64,000 nt of DNA from Agromyces bracchium (GCF_009709675.1 NZ_WMLB01000023.1:124001-188000), one strand, 5' to 3'; positions 8,564 through 17,551 are shown, counted from the first letter of the stretch. Notes: generated by a model from the letters alone, not told the origin. Numbers and translations: made by a program.

Positions 8564-11500
8564 TCAGGGCACGTCGGGGCAGGTGCGCCGGTACGGCTCG
8601 TCGCCGAAGTGGTCCGCCCATTCCGTCCTCGTGAGTTGACGCGAGGCGAGGGCGCACGCCGTGTCGCGCATGGCGTCGAGGTCGCGGACGACGATCCCGC
8701 CGTCCGGCCGCCAGCGCCGGATCGTGGCGGGATCGCGCGTCACCGTCACGACCTCGGCGGCGCCCGCGATCCAGTACATCGTGGACGTCCATGACGCAAG
8801 CGGTTCCAGGATCCGGCGGAGCGGCTGCCCGGTGTCGAGGTCGTACGACCAGATCCCGTCCACGCGGCTGCAGAGGAAGCCCGATCCCCGATGGACGAGG
8901 ACCGTCCGGCATCGGAGGTCCGTCCGGACCCAGCTCACCTCGCCCGATGGGACGCCGATGCGCGCCGCCCGGTCGGAGGACATCACCAGCACCCCGCCGG
9001 TCCCGTCCGACGCCAGGAGGAGCGAGGTCATCGAGGCGTTCCCCTCGACGGGAAGGTCGATGGCCCCGGTGAGCGCGAGCGACTCGGCGTCGTAGACGCG
9101 GAGGTGGTCGCCGGCGCCGCCGTACAAGCGGCCGTCGACGAGTGCGATCCGCTGGAGGCCGACCCCGACCTCGGATGCCGCTGCGGCCTCGAGAGGGCGG
9201 ATGAGGTGGCCGGTCGTCAGTTCGAGCATCGCCGGCTCGCCGGCGCCCCGCAGGAGCAGGTAGGCGGTGCGGCCGTCGGGCGCGAGCACGGGGCGATCCC
9301 TGAGATCCACGTCCAGGGTCGTCGCCTCGAGCGCGAACCCGCTCGACCGCAGGGGCACGCCGACGAGGTCGCTCACGCAGCAGGACTCGGGCTCGGCCGA
9401 CGAGGGGCGACGCGTATGGATCAGCGCCGTCGACCCGTCGTCGCTGACGATCACCTGGCGGTACGGGGCAGCGGAACGGCTCACGCGGCGAGCCGCCTCG
9501 CCCCCGAGGGAGGTCAGGTCCACGTCCAGTTCGCGCACAACCCCGCCGGTCGAGAGGTCGAGGATCATCGTGGTCGAGGCGGGCTCAGCGTCCTCCACGG
9601 CCGGATCGACGACGACGAGGGCCGTGCGGGTTCCGGGGACGACCGCCGCGGCGACGCTCACGGCATCGGGAAACCTCACCGTGCGCACCAACCCGTCCGC
9701 GTTGCCGAGGGCCCCTTCCAGCGCGACCCTGGCACGAGGGTCCTCGGGCCAGCGCCGGTGGATCTCCGCGGCGACGAGCGCCGCGACCTCCCGATCCGTC
9801 GCCGCGCTCGACGCCGCCGAGGTGAGCGCCTCGATGCGGACCTGCTCAGCGGCGGCCTCGGCGTCCGCACTCCGGATCACCGCGACGCCCGAGGCGATCA
9901 CGGCGATCACGGCGAGGATCGCCGAGACCGCGAGTGCGACGCGCAGCCTGCGGTTGATCGCCCGCTCCCGTTCCGCGCGGTCCTCCAGTTCCCGCACCTC
10001 GTCGCGGTGCGCGGCGAGCGACGCGGTGACGTAGTCGGACTCGGTGCTCGTGAGCCCCGGAGCGGTGCGTTCCCGCCATTCGACGGTCGCCTGCAGGCTC
10101 GCACCGCGCATGAGTTCGTCGTCGGGTCGCCCGGCGTCGTCCCATGCGGCTGCGGCGGCTTCGGTCCGACGCAGCATCCGCGCGTCTCCCGCATCCTCGT
10201 CGAGCCACGCATCGAGCCGCGGCCAGGCCCGACCGACCGCCTCGTGGGCGATGATCGCCGAGTCGCGGTCGATGGTGACGAGCCTCGCCGCGACCAGGGA
10301 CTCGACGACGGCGCGGCGCGTGGCGCCGCCGGTGAGCGTGTCCAGCGGCACGCGCCGACGAACGGTCGCACCCTCGGGAGTGCGCTCGACCAGTCTCATC
10401 ATGAGCGAGCGGCAGACCTCTCGTCCCTCGGTGCCGAGGGCGCCGTAGACCTGCTCGGCGGAACGGGCGATCGCGCCGGCGATCCCGCCGACTGCGTCGT
10501 ATCCCTCGAGCGTGAGGGTGGCGCCGTCGCGACGGCCCCACGTCGCCGCCAGTGCGTGGGACAGCGCCGGGAGGATCGCGGCCCGGTTCCCGGCGTCGCG
10601 GAGGATCACCTCGACCAATCCGGCCTCGAGCGAGAGTCCCGCAGCCTCTGCGGGCCCGTTGCACGCGAGACGGAGTCCGTCCTCGTCCATCGGGGCGAGG
10701 GCGTAGACGTCCTGTCCGAGCGCCGTGCCGATCACCGGGACCGCACTGGCCCGGTCCAGGAAGTCCGAGCGGAGTGTGAGGACCATGCTGCCGCCGGCAT
10801 CGAGCCAGGAGCGGATGAGCGCTCCGAGCTCGCGCAGCTCGTCTCCCGGGAGTTCGAGCAGTTCCTCCGCCTGATCCACCGCGAGCGCGGCGGGATCGCC
10901 CGACACCGTGTCGCGGAGCTCGGCCAGGCCCGATTCGTCGGGAGTGATGACGACCACGCGGCGGCCCAGCTCGCGCAGCCGCGGCACCACGCCGGCACGC
11001 AGCACCGAGGACTTGCCCGACCCGCTCGGGCCGACGATCGTCACGACCGCTCCGGGCCGGACGCGGGCGAGGATCGCTCCGACGTCTCGGTCGCGTCCGA
11101 AGAACACGGCCGCGTCGTCGACGTCGTACGCGGCGAGGCCCCGGTACGGGCACGACTCGTCAGCGCCGCCCGGCCGCCCGCCCGGGAGTCCGGCGTCCGA
11201 CTCGAGTGCGGGGTCGTGGCGCAGGATGTCGACCTCGAGGCCCCGGAGCTCGTCGCCGAGGTCGAGTCCCAGCTCCTCCACGATCCGCCCGCGCGCGGAG
11301 CGGAGGACCCCGATCGCCTCGGCCTGCCGCCCGGCCCGGTAGTTCGCGAGGGCGAGGACGGCCCAGCGGTGCTCGCGCAACGGGGCCTCCCGCACCATCC
11401 GCTCGGCATCCGGGATGACCGCCGCGTCCTCACCGAGACGCAGCCGAGCGTCGAGGAGCTCCTCCTCGACGTCGGCGCGGATCTCGGCGAGACGCATCGC

Positions 11501-11923
11501 CTCGGCGCGCGCCGGCGGCCAATCGGAGACGTCCGGGTAGGGATCGCCCCGCCACAGGTCGAGCGCGCGGCGATAGGCTGCGGCGGCACGATCGTGGGCG
11601 CCCTCCAACCCGAAGCGTCGCGCCCGCGACACCTCGCGCTCGAACATCACGGCGTCGACCGCGCCGTCGGGAACTCCCAGTCGGTAGCCGCCCCCGACCG
11701 TGAGCACGGCGTCCCTGCCGAGACGCGAGCGGATCCTCGCGATCGCGTTCTGGACCTGCTGCGTCCACGTCTGCGGGGGCCGCTCGCCCCAGCACGCGTC
11801 GGCCAGCTCGTCAGGTGAGACCGAGCGTGCGCGCCGCACCACCAGGGCGGACAGGATGGTCCGCTCCCTCGGACTGAGCGCCGGCCCGCCGGTGTCGAGG
11901 GGACCGAGCACGCACACGGTCAT
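8564..11923 (-). CDS. BTAD-STAND transcriptional regulator with membrane segment and propeller-like C-terminus
   Basis: A 1119-residue AfsR/SARP-like protein. Residues 1-95 form an OmpR-type winged helix (ERTILSALVVRRARSVS). Residues 96-245 are the bacterial transcriptional activation (BTAD) repeat domain. CPYRGLAAYDVDDAAVFFGRD at 258-278 starts a STAND-type NTPase with Walker A GPSGSGKS at 298-305 and an acidic Walker B near AALAVDQAEEL (345-355). A coiled segment of charged residues (635-660) leads into one transmembrane helix at about 661-683. The last 430 residues have repeated beta-rich units like a degenerate WD40 propeller. A membrane-tied sensor controlling transcription is the likely role; the signal and targets are unknown. 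It follows a lipoprotein gene by 45 bases. Confidence 0.85.
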   Translation of the reverse strand: MTVCVLGPLDTGGPALSPRERTILSALVVRRARSVSPDELADACWGERPPQTWTQQVQNAIARIRSRLGRDAVLTVGGGYRLGVPDGAVDAVMFEREVSRARRFGLEGAHDRAAAAYRRALDLWRGDPYPDVSDWPPARAEAMRLAEIRADVEEELLDARLRLGEDAAVIPDAERMVREAPLREHRWAVLALANYRAGRQAEAIGVLRSARGRIVEELGLDLGDELRGLEVDILRHDPALESDAGLPGGRPGGADESCPYRGLAAYDVDDAAVFFGRDRDVGAILARVRPGAVVTIVGPSGSGKSSVLRAGVVPRLRELGRRVVVITPDESGLAELRDTVSGDPAALAVDQAEELLELPGDELRELGALIRSWLDAGGSMVLTLRSDFLDRASAVPVIGTALGQDVYALAPMDEDGLRLACNGPAEAAGLSLEAGLVEVILRDAGNRAAILPALSHALAATWGRRDGATLTLEGYDAVGGIAGAIARSAEQVYGALGTEGREVCRSLMMRLVERTPEGATVRRRVPLDTLTGGATRRAVVESLVAARLVTIDRDSAIIAHEAVGRAWPRLDAWLDEDAGDARMLRRTEAAAAAWDDAGRPDDELMRGASLQATVEWRERTAPGLTSTESDYVTASLAAHRDEVRELEDRAERERAINRRLRVALAVSAILAVIAVIASGVAVIRSADAEAAAEQVRIEALTSAASSAATDREVAALVAAEIHRRWPEDPRARVALEGALGNADGLVRTVRFPDAVSVAAAVVPGTRTALVVVDPAVEDAEPASTTMILDLSTGGVVRELDVDLTSLGGEAARRVSRSAAPYRQVIVSDDGSTALIHTRRPSSAEPESCCVSDLVGVPLRSSGFALEATTLDVDLRDRPVLAPDGRTAYLLLRGAGEPAMLELTTGHLIRPLEAAAASEVGVGLQRIALVDGRLYGGAGDHLRVYDAESLALTGAIDLPVEGNASMTSLLLASDGTGGVLVMSSDRAARIGVPSGEVSWVRTDLRCRTVLVHRGSGFLCSRVDGIWSYDLDTGQPLRRILEPLASWTSTMYWIAGAAEVVTVTRDPATIRRWRPDGGIVVRDLDAMRDTACALASRQLTRTEWADHFGDEPYRRTCPDVP

Positions 11924-11929
11924 GCTGGC

Positions 11930-11935
11930 AGTGTG
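11930..11935 (-). promoter_or_regulatory. Candidate -10 of a leaderless BTAD-STAND mRNA
   Basis: On the minus strand CACACT ends six bases before the ATG at 11923 and no Shine-Dalgarno sequence is present. The first base departs from TAnnnT. This is offered only because the spacing matches other genes in the window. Confidence 0.25.
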
Positions 11936-11968
11936 GGCCGCGGCAACGGACGCGTCAACCTGATCGGG

Positions 11969-12487
11969 TCACCGCTCGAGGACGGTGATTCCGACCATCG
12001 GCGGCGGGAAGGGGCCGGGTCGCACCTCGAGCGCGACAACGAAGTCGTCGTCGACGAAGCCCCAGCGCTCGCCCTCGTCGCCGCCGCGGAGCGGGCCGTT
12101 CCAGACCTGAGGAACGATCTCGCCGATCCGCTCGGCCAGTTGCTCCGCCTGCGGCTCGGGCTCGTCCATCTCGAAGATCATGTCCCACACCCCGGGGGCC
12201 ACGCTGGAGTACGCGAGTTCCCCGTCCGGAAGCGGGAACTGCGCGGGGAAGTCCGCGGCGACACCCTCGATCTCCTCGATGTACTCCCCCTCCTCGCCGT
12301 AGGCCTCCCAGATCGGGTCGTCCCACTCCGCCTCGGCGGTGGACTCCGATCCGGCGGCGGCGGTCGCCGCGGGCCGGCCGCCGTCGCCCGACGAGGCGCA
12401 CCCGGTGAGCAGCAGCACGGCCGCCGCCGCGCCTCCCGCGATGTGCCGGTGCACGGCCCTGCGATCAGTGGTCGCTGCGAACATCAT
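11969..12487 (-). CDS. Small predicted lipoprotein
   Basis: About 172 residues. An N-terminal hydrophobic stretch ends in the lipobox LLTGC, so the mature protein should be lipid-anchored on the outer face of the membrane. A Ser/Ala/Gly-rich linker and an acidic domain (WDDPIWEAYGEEGEYIEEIEG) follow. I recognise no family. Two adjacent ATG codons (12487 and 12484) lie behind AGAGGTGGAGGGA; either fits. It sits directly upstream of the BTAD-STAND gene on the same strand. A role as its ligand-sensing partner is possible but untested. Confidence 0.7.
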   Translation of the reverse strand: MMFAATTDRRAVHRHIAGGAAAAVLLLTGCASSGDGGRPAATAAAGSESTAEAEWDDPIWEAYGEEGEYIEEIEGVAADFPAQFPLPDGELAYSSVAPGVWDMIFEMDEPEPQAEQLAERIGEIVPQVWNGPLRGGDEGERWGFVDDDFVVALEVRPGPFPPPMVGITVLER

Positions 12488-12638
12488 TCCCTCCACCTCT
12501 CGAACTCTGCTGCGGGCGACGGGTGATCGTCGCCCTCGGCCGGGGAGCGCGGTGCGTGCTCCCCTCTCATGTTCCTAGGCTCCATCAGGGCACTATCCGT
12601 TCGCTATCCGCGTGGGTCGAGCGAGTACCCGGCGCCGC

Positions 12639-13748
12639 TCAGCGCCGATCGCGCAGGTACGCGAGGCTCGCCGCCACGCGGCGATGCGTGTCGGGCCCGG
12701 GCTGCAGTCCGAGCTTCTGGAAGATCGCATTGACGTGCTTCTCCACGGCCGAGAGCGACACGTGCAGTTCGCGTGCGATCGCCGGGTTGCTGCGTCCGGC
12801 CGCGACGAGCGCGAGCACCGCGGACTCGCGGTCGGTCAGGCGATCCAGTCGTGGGTCGGGGACCATGGCGTCGGCGGCGCGCGGCGCCGGTGCGGCGGCC
12901 TCCGCCTGCTCGGCCGGCAGTGCGCGCGACGCGGCCTCGAGCCGCGCGGCGATCGACCGGAGTTCCCGTCGCAGTCGCCGTGCCTCCGCGTCCGCGTCCG
13001 CGTCGTCGTCCACGCGGGCGCCGGCGATCAGGCCGACCGGAACGAGCGGCGAGGAGGCGAGGAACAGCGCCGTCGTGAGTCCCGCCGCGGTCGACTGGAA
13101 CGCGGCGCCGACGGCGACGACCGCGGCCATCGCCGCGAGCGCCGCGAGCGGCCAGGCGAGCCGACGACGCAGCGCCCGGTCGCCCCCCAGGAGCCGGACG
13201 AGGCCGACGACGACGGATGCCGCAGGGAGCAGGAACACGATCGCGCTCGCGGAGGCGATCCAGCGGGGCAGGACCTCGGCGAGCGGTCCGAGCATCGTGG
13301 TGCCGTCGAGGACCGCCGGAGTCGGCCCGGCCAACGCGGCGAACACGGGGATCGCCACGCCGGAGCCGAGGACGAGGAGCGACCACGCCGGGACGGGACC
13401 GTCGGAGTAGCCGGCGGCGAGGGGCACGAGCAGACCGAAGCCGGCGACGAAGGCGACCTGGGAGACGACGTGCCAGGCGAGGCCGGGTCCGGGATCGGCG
13501 AGCGCGAGCGCCGAGGCGGCGAGGGCCACGAGGTGCAGCACCCCGACGCCGGCGACGGCGGCGCACGTGAACGCACTCCCCCGCCAGATCGGGCCGAGGA
13601 GGCCGGCAAGGACGAACATCACGGGGACGATGAGCGTGGGGCCGGTCTCGGCGAGCGGGAGCGGTCCCGTGACCACCACGACGACCAGCGCGGCGGCGGC
13701 CGTCGCGGCGAGCACGGCCGCGCCGATCGCGGACCGGATCCGAGGCAT
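12639..13748 (-). CDS. LuxR-type transcriptional regulator with multi-pass membrane N-terminus
   Basis: A 369-residue protein. The N-terminal 230 residues hold about seven or eight hydrophobic helices with short loops. A charged, coiled stretch (DADADAEARRLRRELRSIAARLEAA) joins them to a C-terminal LuxR/NarL helix-turn-helix (LTDRESAVLALVAAGRSNPAIARELHVS). No phosphoacceptor domain is seen, so the membrane part itself is likely the sensor. The ATG at 13748 lacks a ribosome binding site but has GATACT six bases upstream, suggesting a leaderless transcript. An in-frame extension to 13988 is arginine-rich and runs across the divergent promoter, so it was not used. It diverges from a small membrane protein. 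Confidence 0.85.
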   Translation of the reverse strand: MPRIRSAIGAAVLAATAAAALVVVVVTGPLPLAETGPTLIVPVMFVLAGLLGPIWRGSAFTCAAVAGVGVLHLVALAASALALADPGPGLAWHVVSQVAFVAGFGLLVPLAAGYSDGPVPAWSLLVLGSGVAIPVFAALAGPTPAVLDGTTMLGPLAEVLPRWIASASAIVFLLPAASVVVGLVRLLGGDRALRRRLAWPLAALAAMAAVVAVGAAFQSTAAGLTTALFLASSPLVPVGLIAGARVDDDADADAEARRLRRELRSIAARLEAASRALPAEQAEAAAPAPRAADAMVPDPRLDRLTDRESAVLALVAAGRSNPAIARELHVSLSAVEKHVNAIFQKLGLQPGPDTHRRVAASLAYLRDRR

Positions 13749-13784
13749 GCCCGCAGTATCCCACCGATCGGCCGCGCATGATCG

Positions 13785-13830
13785 TGCGGTCGACCGCAGC
13801 GGTCGTGCGGTTCGCCGCAGTGCGCCCGCA
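13785..13830. promoter_or_regulatory. Cluster of TGCGG-N4-CCGCA palindromes (candidate operator)
   Basis: TGCGGTCGACCGCA at 13785-13798 is a perfect 14-bp palindrome. TGCGGTTCGCCGCA at 13806-13819 repeats the arms, centred 21 bp away (two helical turns). TGCGCCCGCA at 13821-13830 is a shorter third box. They lie between the divergent LuxR-type regulator and the small membrane gene, about 40-80 bases upstream of the regulator start. This is a natural place for autoregulation. Confidence 0.5.
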
Positions 13831-13918
13831 CGGCGCACCGCGATTGGCTGGCGTCGCCGGGAGGGACCCGGATCAACCGACCCGCCGCGTGGTTCGCGGT
13901 CACGAGAGGGGAATGAAC

Positions 13919-14344
13919 ATGTCCACTGCCCAGACCGATCTCGAGGGCGCCGACGCAGCACCGAACGTCGATCCGGTATCCGCCCCACGCCGGCGCGCGC
14001 GACGCGGCGCGCGCGTCCGCATCGGACAGGGCGTCCTCATCGCCCTGTTCGCGCTCTCCGGCGTGATCGCGCTGTCCACGCTCTTCGCCGACGACCCGTT
14101 CCCGGCACCGGCGACCGTGCTCATCGCCTCCTTCGGCGCCCTCGCGTCGGTGCTGGGCATCACGGCGGCGATCGGCGGCCTCGACTCCCGCGTCGTCCGC
14201 GCCGGCCTCTGGGCCTTGCCGCTCTTCTTCGTATGGCACGTCGCCGCGCTCGGCACCTGGGTGCCCGACGCCGCGTTCGCCGTGATCGCCGCCGTGGGGG
14301 TCGCGCTCGCCAGCGCTCCCCGTCCCCGCCGTCGCCCGGCATGA
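13919..14344 (+). CDS. Small multi-pass membrane protein of unknown function
   Basis: 141 residues. A hydrophilic N-terminus (about 35 residues ending in a basic cluster RRRARRGARVR) is followed by four hydrophobic helices and a basic tail. I recognise no family. The ATG at 13919 is favoured because GAGAGGGG lies six to seven bases before it; an ATG at 13913 is also possible but too close to that site. It diverges from the membrane LuxR-type regulator, with repeated palindromes between them. It is probably that regulator's target, and could be a partner in its signal sensing. Confidence 0.7.
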   Translation: MSTAQTDLEGADAAPNVDPVSAPRRRARRGARVRIGQGVLIALFALSGVIALSTLFADDPFPAPATVLIASFGALASVLGITAAIGGLDSRVVRAGLWALPLFFVWHVAALGTWVPDAAFAVIAAVGVALASAPRPRRRPA

Positions 14345-14348
14345 CGAA

Positions 14349-14384
14349 GGGCGGTGACGGATGCCGCGGCATCCGTCACCGCCC
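14349..14384. terminator. Bidirectional terminator hairpin
   Basis: A perfect 16-bp stem (GGGCGGTGACGGATGC and its complement) with a CGCG loop lies between the convergent stops of the small membrane gene (14344) and phoX (14399). It contains the GGATGCCGCGGCATCC core that also forms the hairpin at 35835-35866. Confidence 0.75.
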
Positions 14385-14398
14385 CCTGATCAGGCTGC

Positions 14399-16438
14399 TC
14401 AGCCCTGCCAGACCTGCACGACCGACGGCCGCGGCGCGGCGACCCTGTCACCCGAGTGCGCGGCGACGTAGTCCGGGAACAGCGACGTCTGCGCGCCGAC
14501 CGCACCGTTCTCACCGGGGTGCTGCACGGCGACGAACACGAGCCCCTCGCGGTCGTGGATCACCGGGCCGCAGGTCTCGGCCTCACGCGGCACCGAGAGG
14601 AACTGCTGGACGTTGCCGCGCTGGTCGCCCTCGAGCGGCACGCGGAACAGGCCGTCGTTGTAGCCGATCGTGCTCGGCTGCCCGTCGGTCGAGATCCAGA
14701 GGTTGCCCTCGGAGTCGAACGCGACATTGTCGGGGCAGGAGATCGGAGACACGAGCTCCTTCGGGAAGCCGGCGAAGTACGTGTAGCCGGTCACCGCGGG
14801 GTCGCCGCAGAGGAGCAGGATGCTCCAGCCGAAGGTCTCGCCCGCCTGGCCCGAGGTCTCGGTGAGCTCGACGACGTGGCCGTAGCGGTTGCCGGTGATC
14901 GGGTTGGTCTCATCGACCGGCACGGTGATGCCGCGGTTGGAGTTGTTCGTGAGCGCGAGGTACACCTTGCCGGTGAGCGGGCTCGGCTCGACGTCCTCGG
15001 GGCGGTCCATCTTCGTCGCTCCGACGAGGTCGGCCGCGAGTCGCGTGTACACGAGGACCTGCGCCGTGGTCATGCCCGGGACGACGCTCTCGCCGTTGCG
15101 GGTCAGGGCGATCCACCGGCCCGTGCCGTCGAATGCCCCGTCGTTCGGCGTGTCGCCGGCTCCGGTGATCTCGCCGGCGGGCGAGTTGCCCGAGAACTTC
15201 GCGACGAACAGGTCGCCCTCGCTGAGCAGGCGCATGTTCTTCTTGCGCGCGCTCGTCGAGGTCGCCGCCGTGTAGCGGCCCTTGGAGACGAACTTGTACA
15301 GGTAGTCGTTGCGCTCGTCGTCACCCATGTAGGCCACGACGCGGCCGTCCTCGGCGATCGTCACGTTCGCGCCCTCGTGCTTGAAGCGACCCATCGCGGT
15401 GTGCTTCAGCGGCGTCGACGTGGGGTCGCTCGGGTCGATTTCGACGATGTACCCGAAGCGGTTCGGTTCGTTGACGTAGCCGGGGTCGTGCGCGTCGAAG
15501 CGCTCGTCGTAGCGCTCCCAGCCCGTCTCGGTCGACGTGGTCGAGCGGTTGCTGTAGCGCGCCTGCTCGGGGGTGTCCGCGGCCCAGGCGAAGTAGCCGT
15601 TGAAGTTCTCCTCACCCGAGAGCACGGTGCCCCACGGCGTGGTGCCGCCGGCGCAGTTGCCGAGCGTGCCCTTGACCCAGCGCCCCTCGGGGTCGGCCGT
15701 GGTCTTCACGAGATCCGAACCGGCCGCCGGGCCGGTGAGCTCGAAGGTGGTCTCGACGGTGACGCGCCGGTTCCGCTTGCCGTCGACGACGTACGTCCAC
15801 GGGTCGCCGACGCGACCGCGCTTCAGCTCGACGACGGCCATGCCCATCGCCGCCTTGAAGATCTCGCTGCGCTCGCGGAGTTCGTCGGGGTCGCTCGTCG
15901 GCGCGAACATGATCTCGGGGTTGACGTACTCGTGGTTGGTGACGAGCACGCCCGTCTTGCCGCTCGGGTCGGCGATGATGTCGAGGTAGTCGTTGTTGTA
16001 GCCGAACTGCCCCGCCTGCGCCGCGGCGGTCTGGCCCTCGAAGTCGAACGCGGGGACCGAGGAGAACAGCGGGTCGCCCCAGCGGATGATCGGCTGCCAG
16101 CGGTAGCCGTCGGGCACCGTGAAGTCGTCGACGTAGCGGCCGACGGGGTCGATCGGGGAGAACGGCAGGCCCGCGGTGCCGGGCTTCGCGGCGAAGGCCG
16201 GGGCGGCGTCGCCGCCGACCGCGCCGTTGAACACGAGGCCGATCGCGCCGGCGACGCCGAGGCCCAGGGCCGTGCGGCGCGAGATCGCCTGCGACGCGAT
16301 GTCGCGGAAGTGGGCGTTGGAGGAGGTGTTGCACTCCGGGCCGAGGCACGCGTCGGCGCACTTCAGCCGGCAGGTCACCGGCGAACGCTTGCCGATCGCG
16401 TGCGAGACCGGGGTGAGACGGAGTTCGGGGATGGTCAT
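14399..16438 (-). CDS. phoX: PhoX-family secreted phosphatase (DUF839)
   Basis: A 679-residue protein of the PhoX family: calcium/iron-dependent alkaline phosphatases that release phosphate from organic esters outside the cell. A long N-region with paired cysteines (CRLKCADACLGPEC) precedes a twin-arginine signal, SRRTALGLGVAGAIGLV, at about residues 53-70. A beta-propeller-like body follows with blocks such as LVTNHEYVNPE, GNCAGGTTPWGTVLSGEENF and RPEDVEPSPLTGKVYLALTNN, all typical of the family. The ATG at 16438 has GAGGAG five bases upstream. A GTTCACCCGGC half-site like a PHO box lies about 105 bases upstream. Specific activity on phosphomonoesters is inferred from family only. Confidence 0.88.
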   Translation of the reverse strand: MTIPELRLTPVSHAIGKRSPVTCRLKCADACLGPECNTSSNAHFRDIASQAISRRTALGLGVAGAIGLVFNGAVGGDAAPAFAAKPGTAGLPFSPIDPVGRYVDDFTVPDGYRWQPIIRWGDPLFSSVPAFDFEGQTAAAQAGQFGYNNDYLDIIADPSGKTGVLVTNHEYVNPEIMFAPTSDPDELRERSEIFKAAMGMAVVELKRGRVGDPWTYVVDGKRNRRVTVETTFELTGPAAGSDLVKTTADPEGRWVKGTLGNCAGGTTPWGTVLSGEENFNGYFAWAADTPEQARYSNRSTTSTETGWERYDERFDAHDPGYVNEPNRFGYIVEIDPSDPTSTPLKHTAMGRFKHEGANVTIAEDGRVVAYMGDDERNDYLYKFVSKGRYTAATSTSARKKNMRLLSEGDLFVAKFSGNSPAGEITGAGDTPNDGAFDGTGRWIALTRNGESVVPGMTTAQVLVYTRLAADLVGATKMDRPEDVEPSPLTGKVYLALTNNSNRGITVPVDETNPITGNRYGHVVELTETSGQAGETFGWSILLLCGDPAVTGYTYFAGFPKELVSPISCPDNVAFDSEGNLWISTDGQPSTIGYNDGLFRVPLEGDQRGNVQQFLSVPREAETCGPVIHDREGLVFVAVQHPGENGAVGAQTSLFPDYVAAHSGDRVAAPRPSVVQVWQG

Positions 16439-16538
16439 GATGCTCCTCGTTCAGTGCACGGACGACCCGCGCGTCGGGCCGGAGGGATGCGCCGAGCCTC
16501 GCGGGACGGGATGACCGTCGGCCGACGTCCCGGCAGCC

Positions 16539-16549
16539 GCCGGGTGAAC
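16539..16549 (-). promoter_or_regulatory. Possible PHO-box half-site upstream of phoX
   Basis: The minus strand reads GTTCACCCGGC, close to the direct-repeat unit bound by PhoP in Streptomyces (GTTCAC core). The adjoining 11-mer GGCTGCCGGGA matches the unit at only about half its positions, so this is at best a partial box. It fits a phosphatase gene but needs binding data. Confidence 0.3.
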
Positions 16550-16663
16550 GACCGGCGTCGGCTCCGGGAAGGCTCCGACGGTCGCCCGCGCGTGCGACTA
16601 CCACTCGTCCACGGCCCCGCGCAACCACGAACAGCGACCTGACGCACGTGCCTCCGCCGTCGC

Positions 16664-16669
16664 TACGCT
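16664..16669 (+). promoter_or_regulatory. Candidate -10 of a leaderless DUF1206 mRNA
   Basis: TACGCT ends six bases before the ATG at 16676 and no ribosome binding site is present. CTGACG at 16639-16644 could be a weak -35 with a 19-base spacer. Confidence 0.45.
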
Positions 16670-16675
16670 GTGCGG

Positions 16676-17482
16676 ATGATGACCGATACCGGCAAGGCCG
16701 CGGCCAGCGCGGCGCAGAACTCCCGTGCCTTCGAGATCGCCGCGCGCGTCGGCTTCGTCGTGCTCGGGATCGTGCACATCGTCATCGGCGGCATTGCGAT
16801 CTCGGTCGCGCAGGGAGCCGGCGGCGAGGCGGACCAGAGCGGCGCGATGCAGCAGGTGGCGAGCCTGCCCTTCGGCGTGCTGCTGCTCTGGATCATCGCG
16901 CTCGGCCTGTTCGCCCTCGCGATCTGGCAGGTCACCGAGGCGTTCCTCGAGCGCGATCCGGACACGAAGAAGAAGTGGGGCCACCGCGTCAAGTACGTCG
17001 GCACCGCGATCGCGTACCTCTCGATCGGCATCACGTCGCTCGTGTACGCGCTCGGCGGCAGTTCCGACTCCGACCAGTCGTCGCAGACGCTGAGCGCGCA
17101 GATCCTCGCGGCGCCGGGCGGCGTCTTCCTGCTGGTCCTCGTCGGACTCGTCATCCTCGGCGTGGGCATCGCCTTCGTCTACCGGGGTGCGACGCAGCGC
17201 TTCGCCAAGCACCTCTCCCTGCCGGGCGACCCCGTGCGGAAGGGCATCCTCACGCTCGGCACCGTCGGCTACGTCGCCAAGGGCATCGCGATCGGCGTCG
17301 TCGGCGTGCTCTGGATCGTCGCCTCGCTGACGAACGACCCGGAGAAGGCCGGCGGACTCGACGCCGCGTTGAAGAGCCTCGCCGAACTGCCCTTCGGGAC
17401 CGTCCTGCTCTGGCTCGTCGGGGCGGGGCTCATCGTGTACGGCGCCTACTGCTTCGCCCGCGCGAAGTACGCGCGCATGTGA
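16676..17482 (+). CDS. DUF1206 multi-pass membrane protein
   Basis: 268 residues with six hydrophobic helices arranged as three similar two-helix units, each opening with a Gly-rich helix (ARVGFVVLGIVHIVIGG, VKYVGTAIAYLSIGI, LGTVGYVAKGIAIGV). This threefold internal repeat is the DUF1206 hallmark; function is unknown. Between helices sit Gln/Ser-rich loops. Two ATGs (16676 and 16679) overlap; both lack a Shine-Dalgarno site and the TACGCT hexamer points to a leaderless start at 16676. It converges on proS across a strong hairpin. Confidence 0.85.
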   Translation: MMTDTGKAAASAAQNSRAFEIAARVGFVVLGIVHIVIGGIAISVAQGAGGEADQSGAMQQVASLPFGVLLLWIIALGLFALAIWQVTEAFLERDPDTKKKWGHRVKYVGTAIAYLSIGITSLVYALGGSSDSDQSSQTLSAQILAAPGGVFLLVLVGLVILGVGIAFVYRGATQRFAKHLSLPGDPVRKGILTLGTVGYVAKGIAIGVVGVLWIVASLTNDPEKAGGLDAALKSLAELPFGTVLLWLVGAGLIVYGAYCFARAKYARM

Positions 17483-17501
17483 GAAGCGCGCGGGAACGCG
17501 C

Positions 17502-17534
17502 GAGGGCCGGCGCGGATCATCCGCACCGGCCCTC
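17502..17534. terminator. Bidirectional terminator hairpin between DUF1206 gene and proS
   Basis: GAGGGCCGG-C-GCGGA pairs with TCCGC-A-CCGGCCCTC around a three-base loop: a stem of about 15 bp with one C-A mismatch, lying between convergent stops at 17482 and 17552. Confidence 0.75.
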
Positions 17535-17551
17535 GCCGCGTCAGGAGGCGC

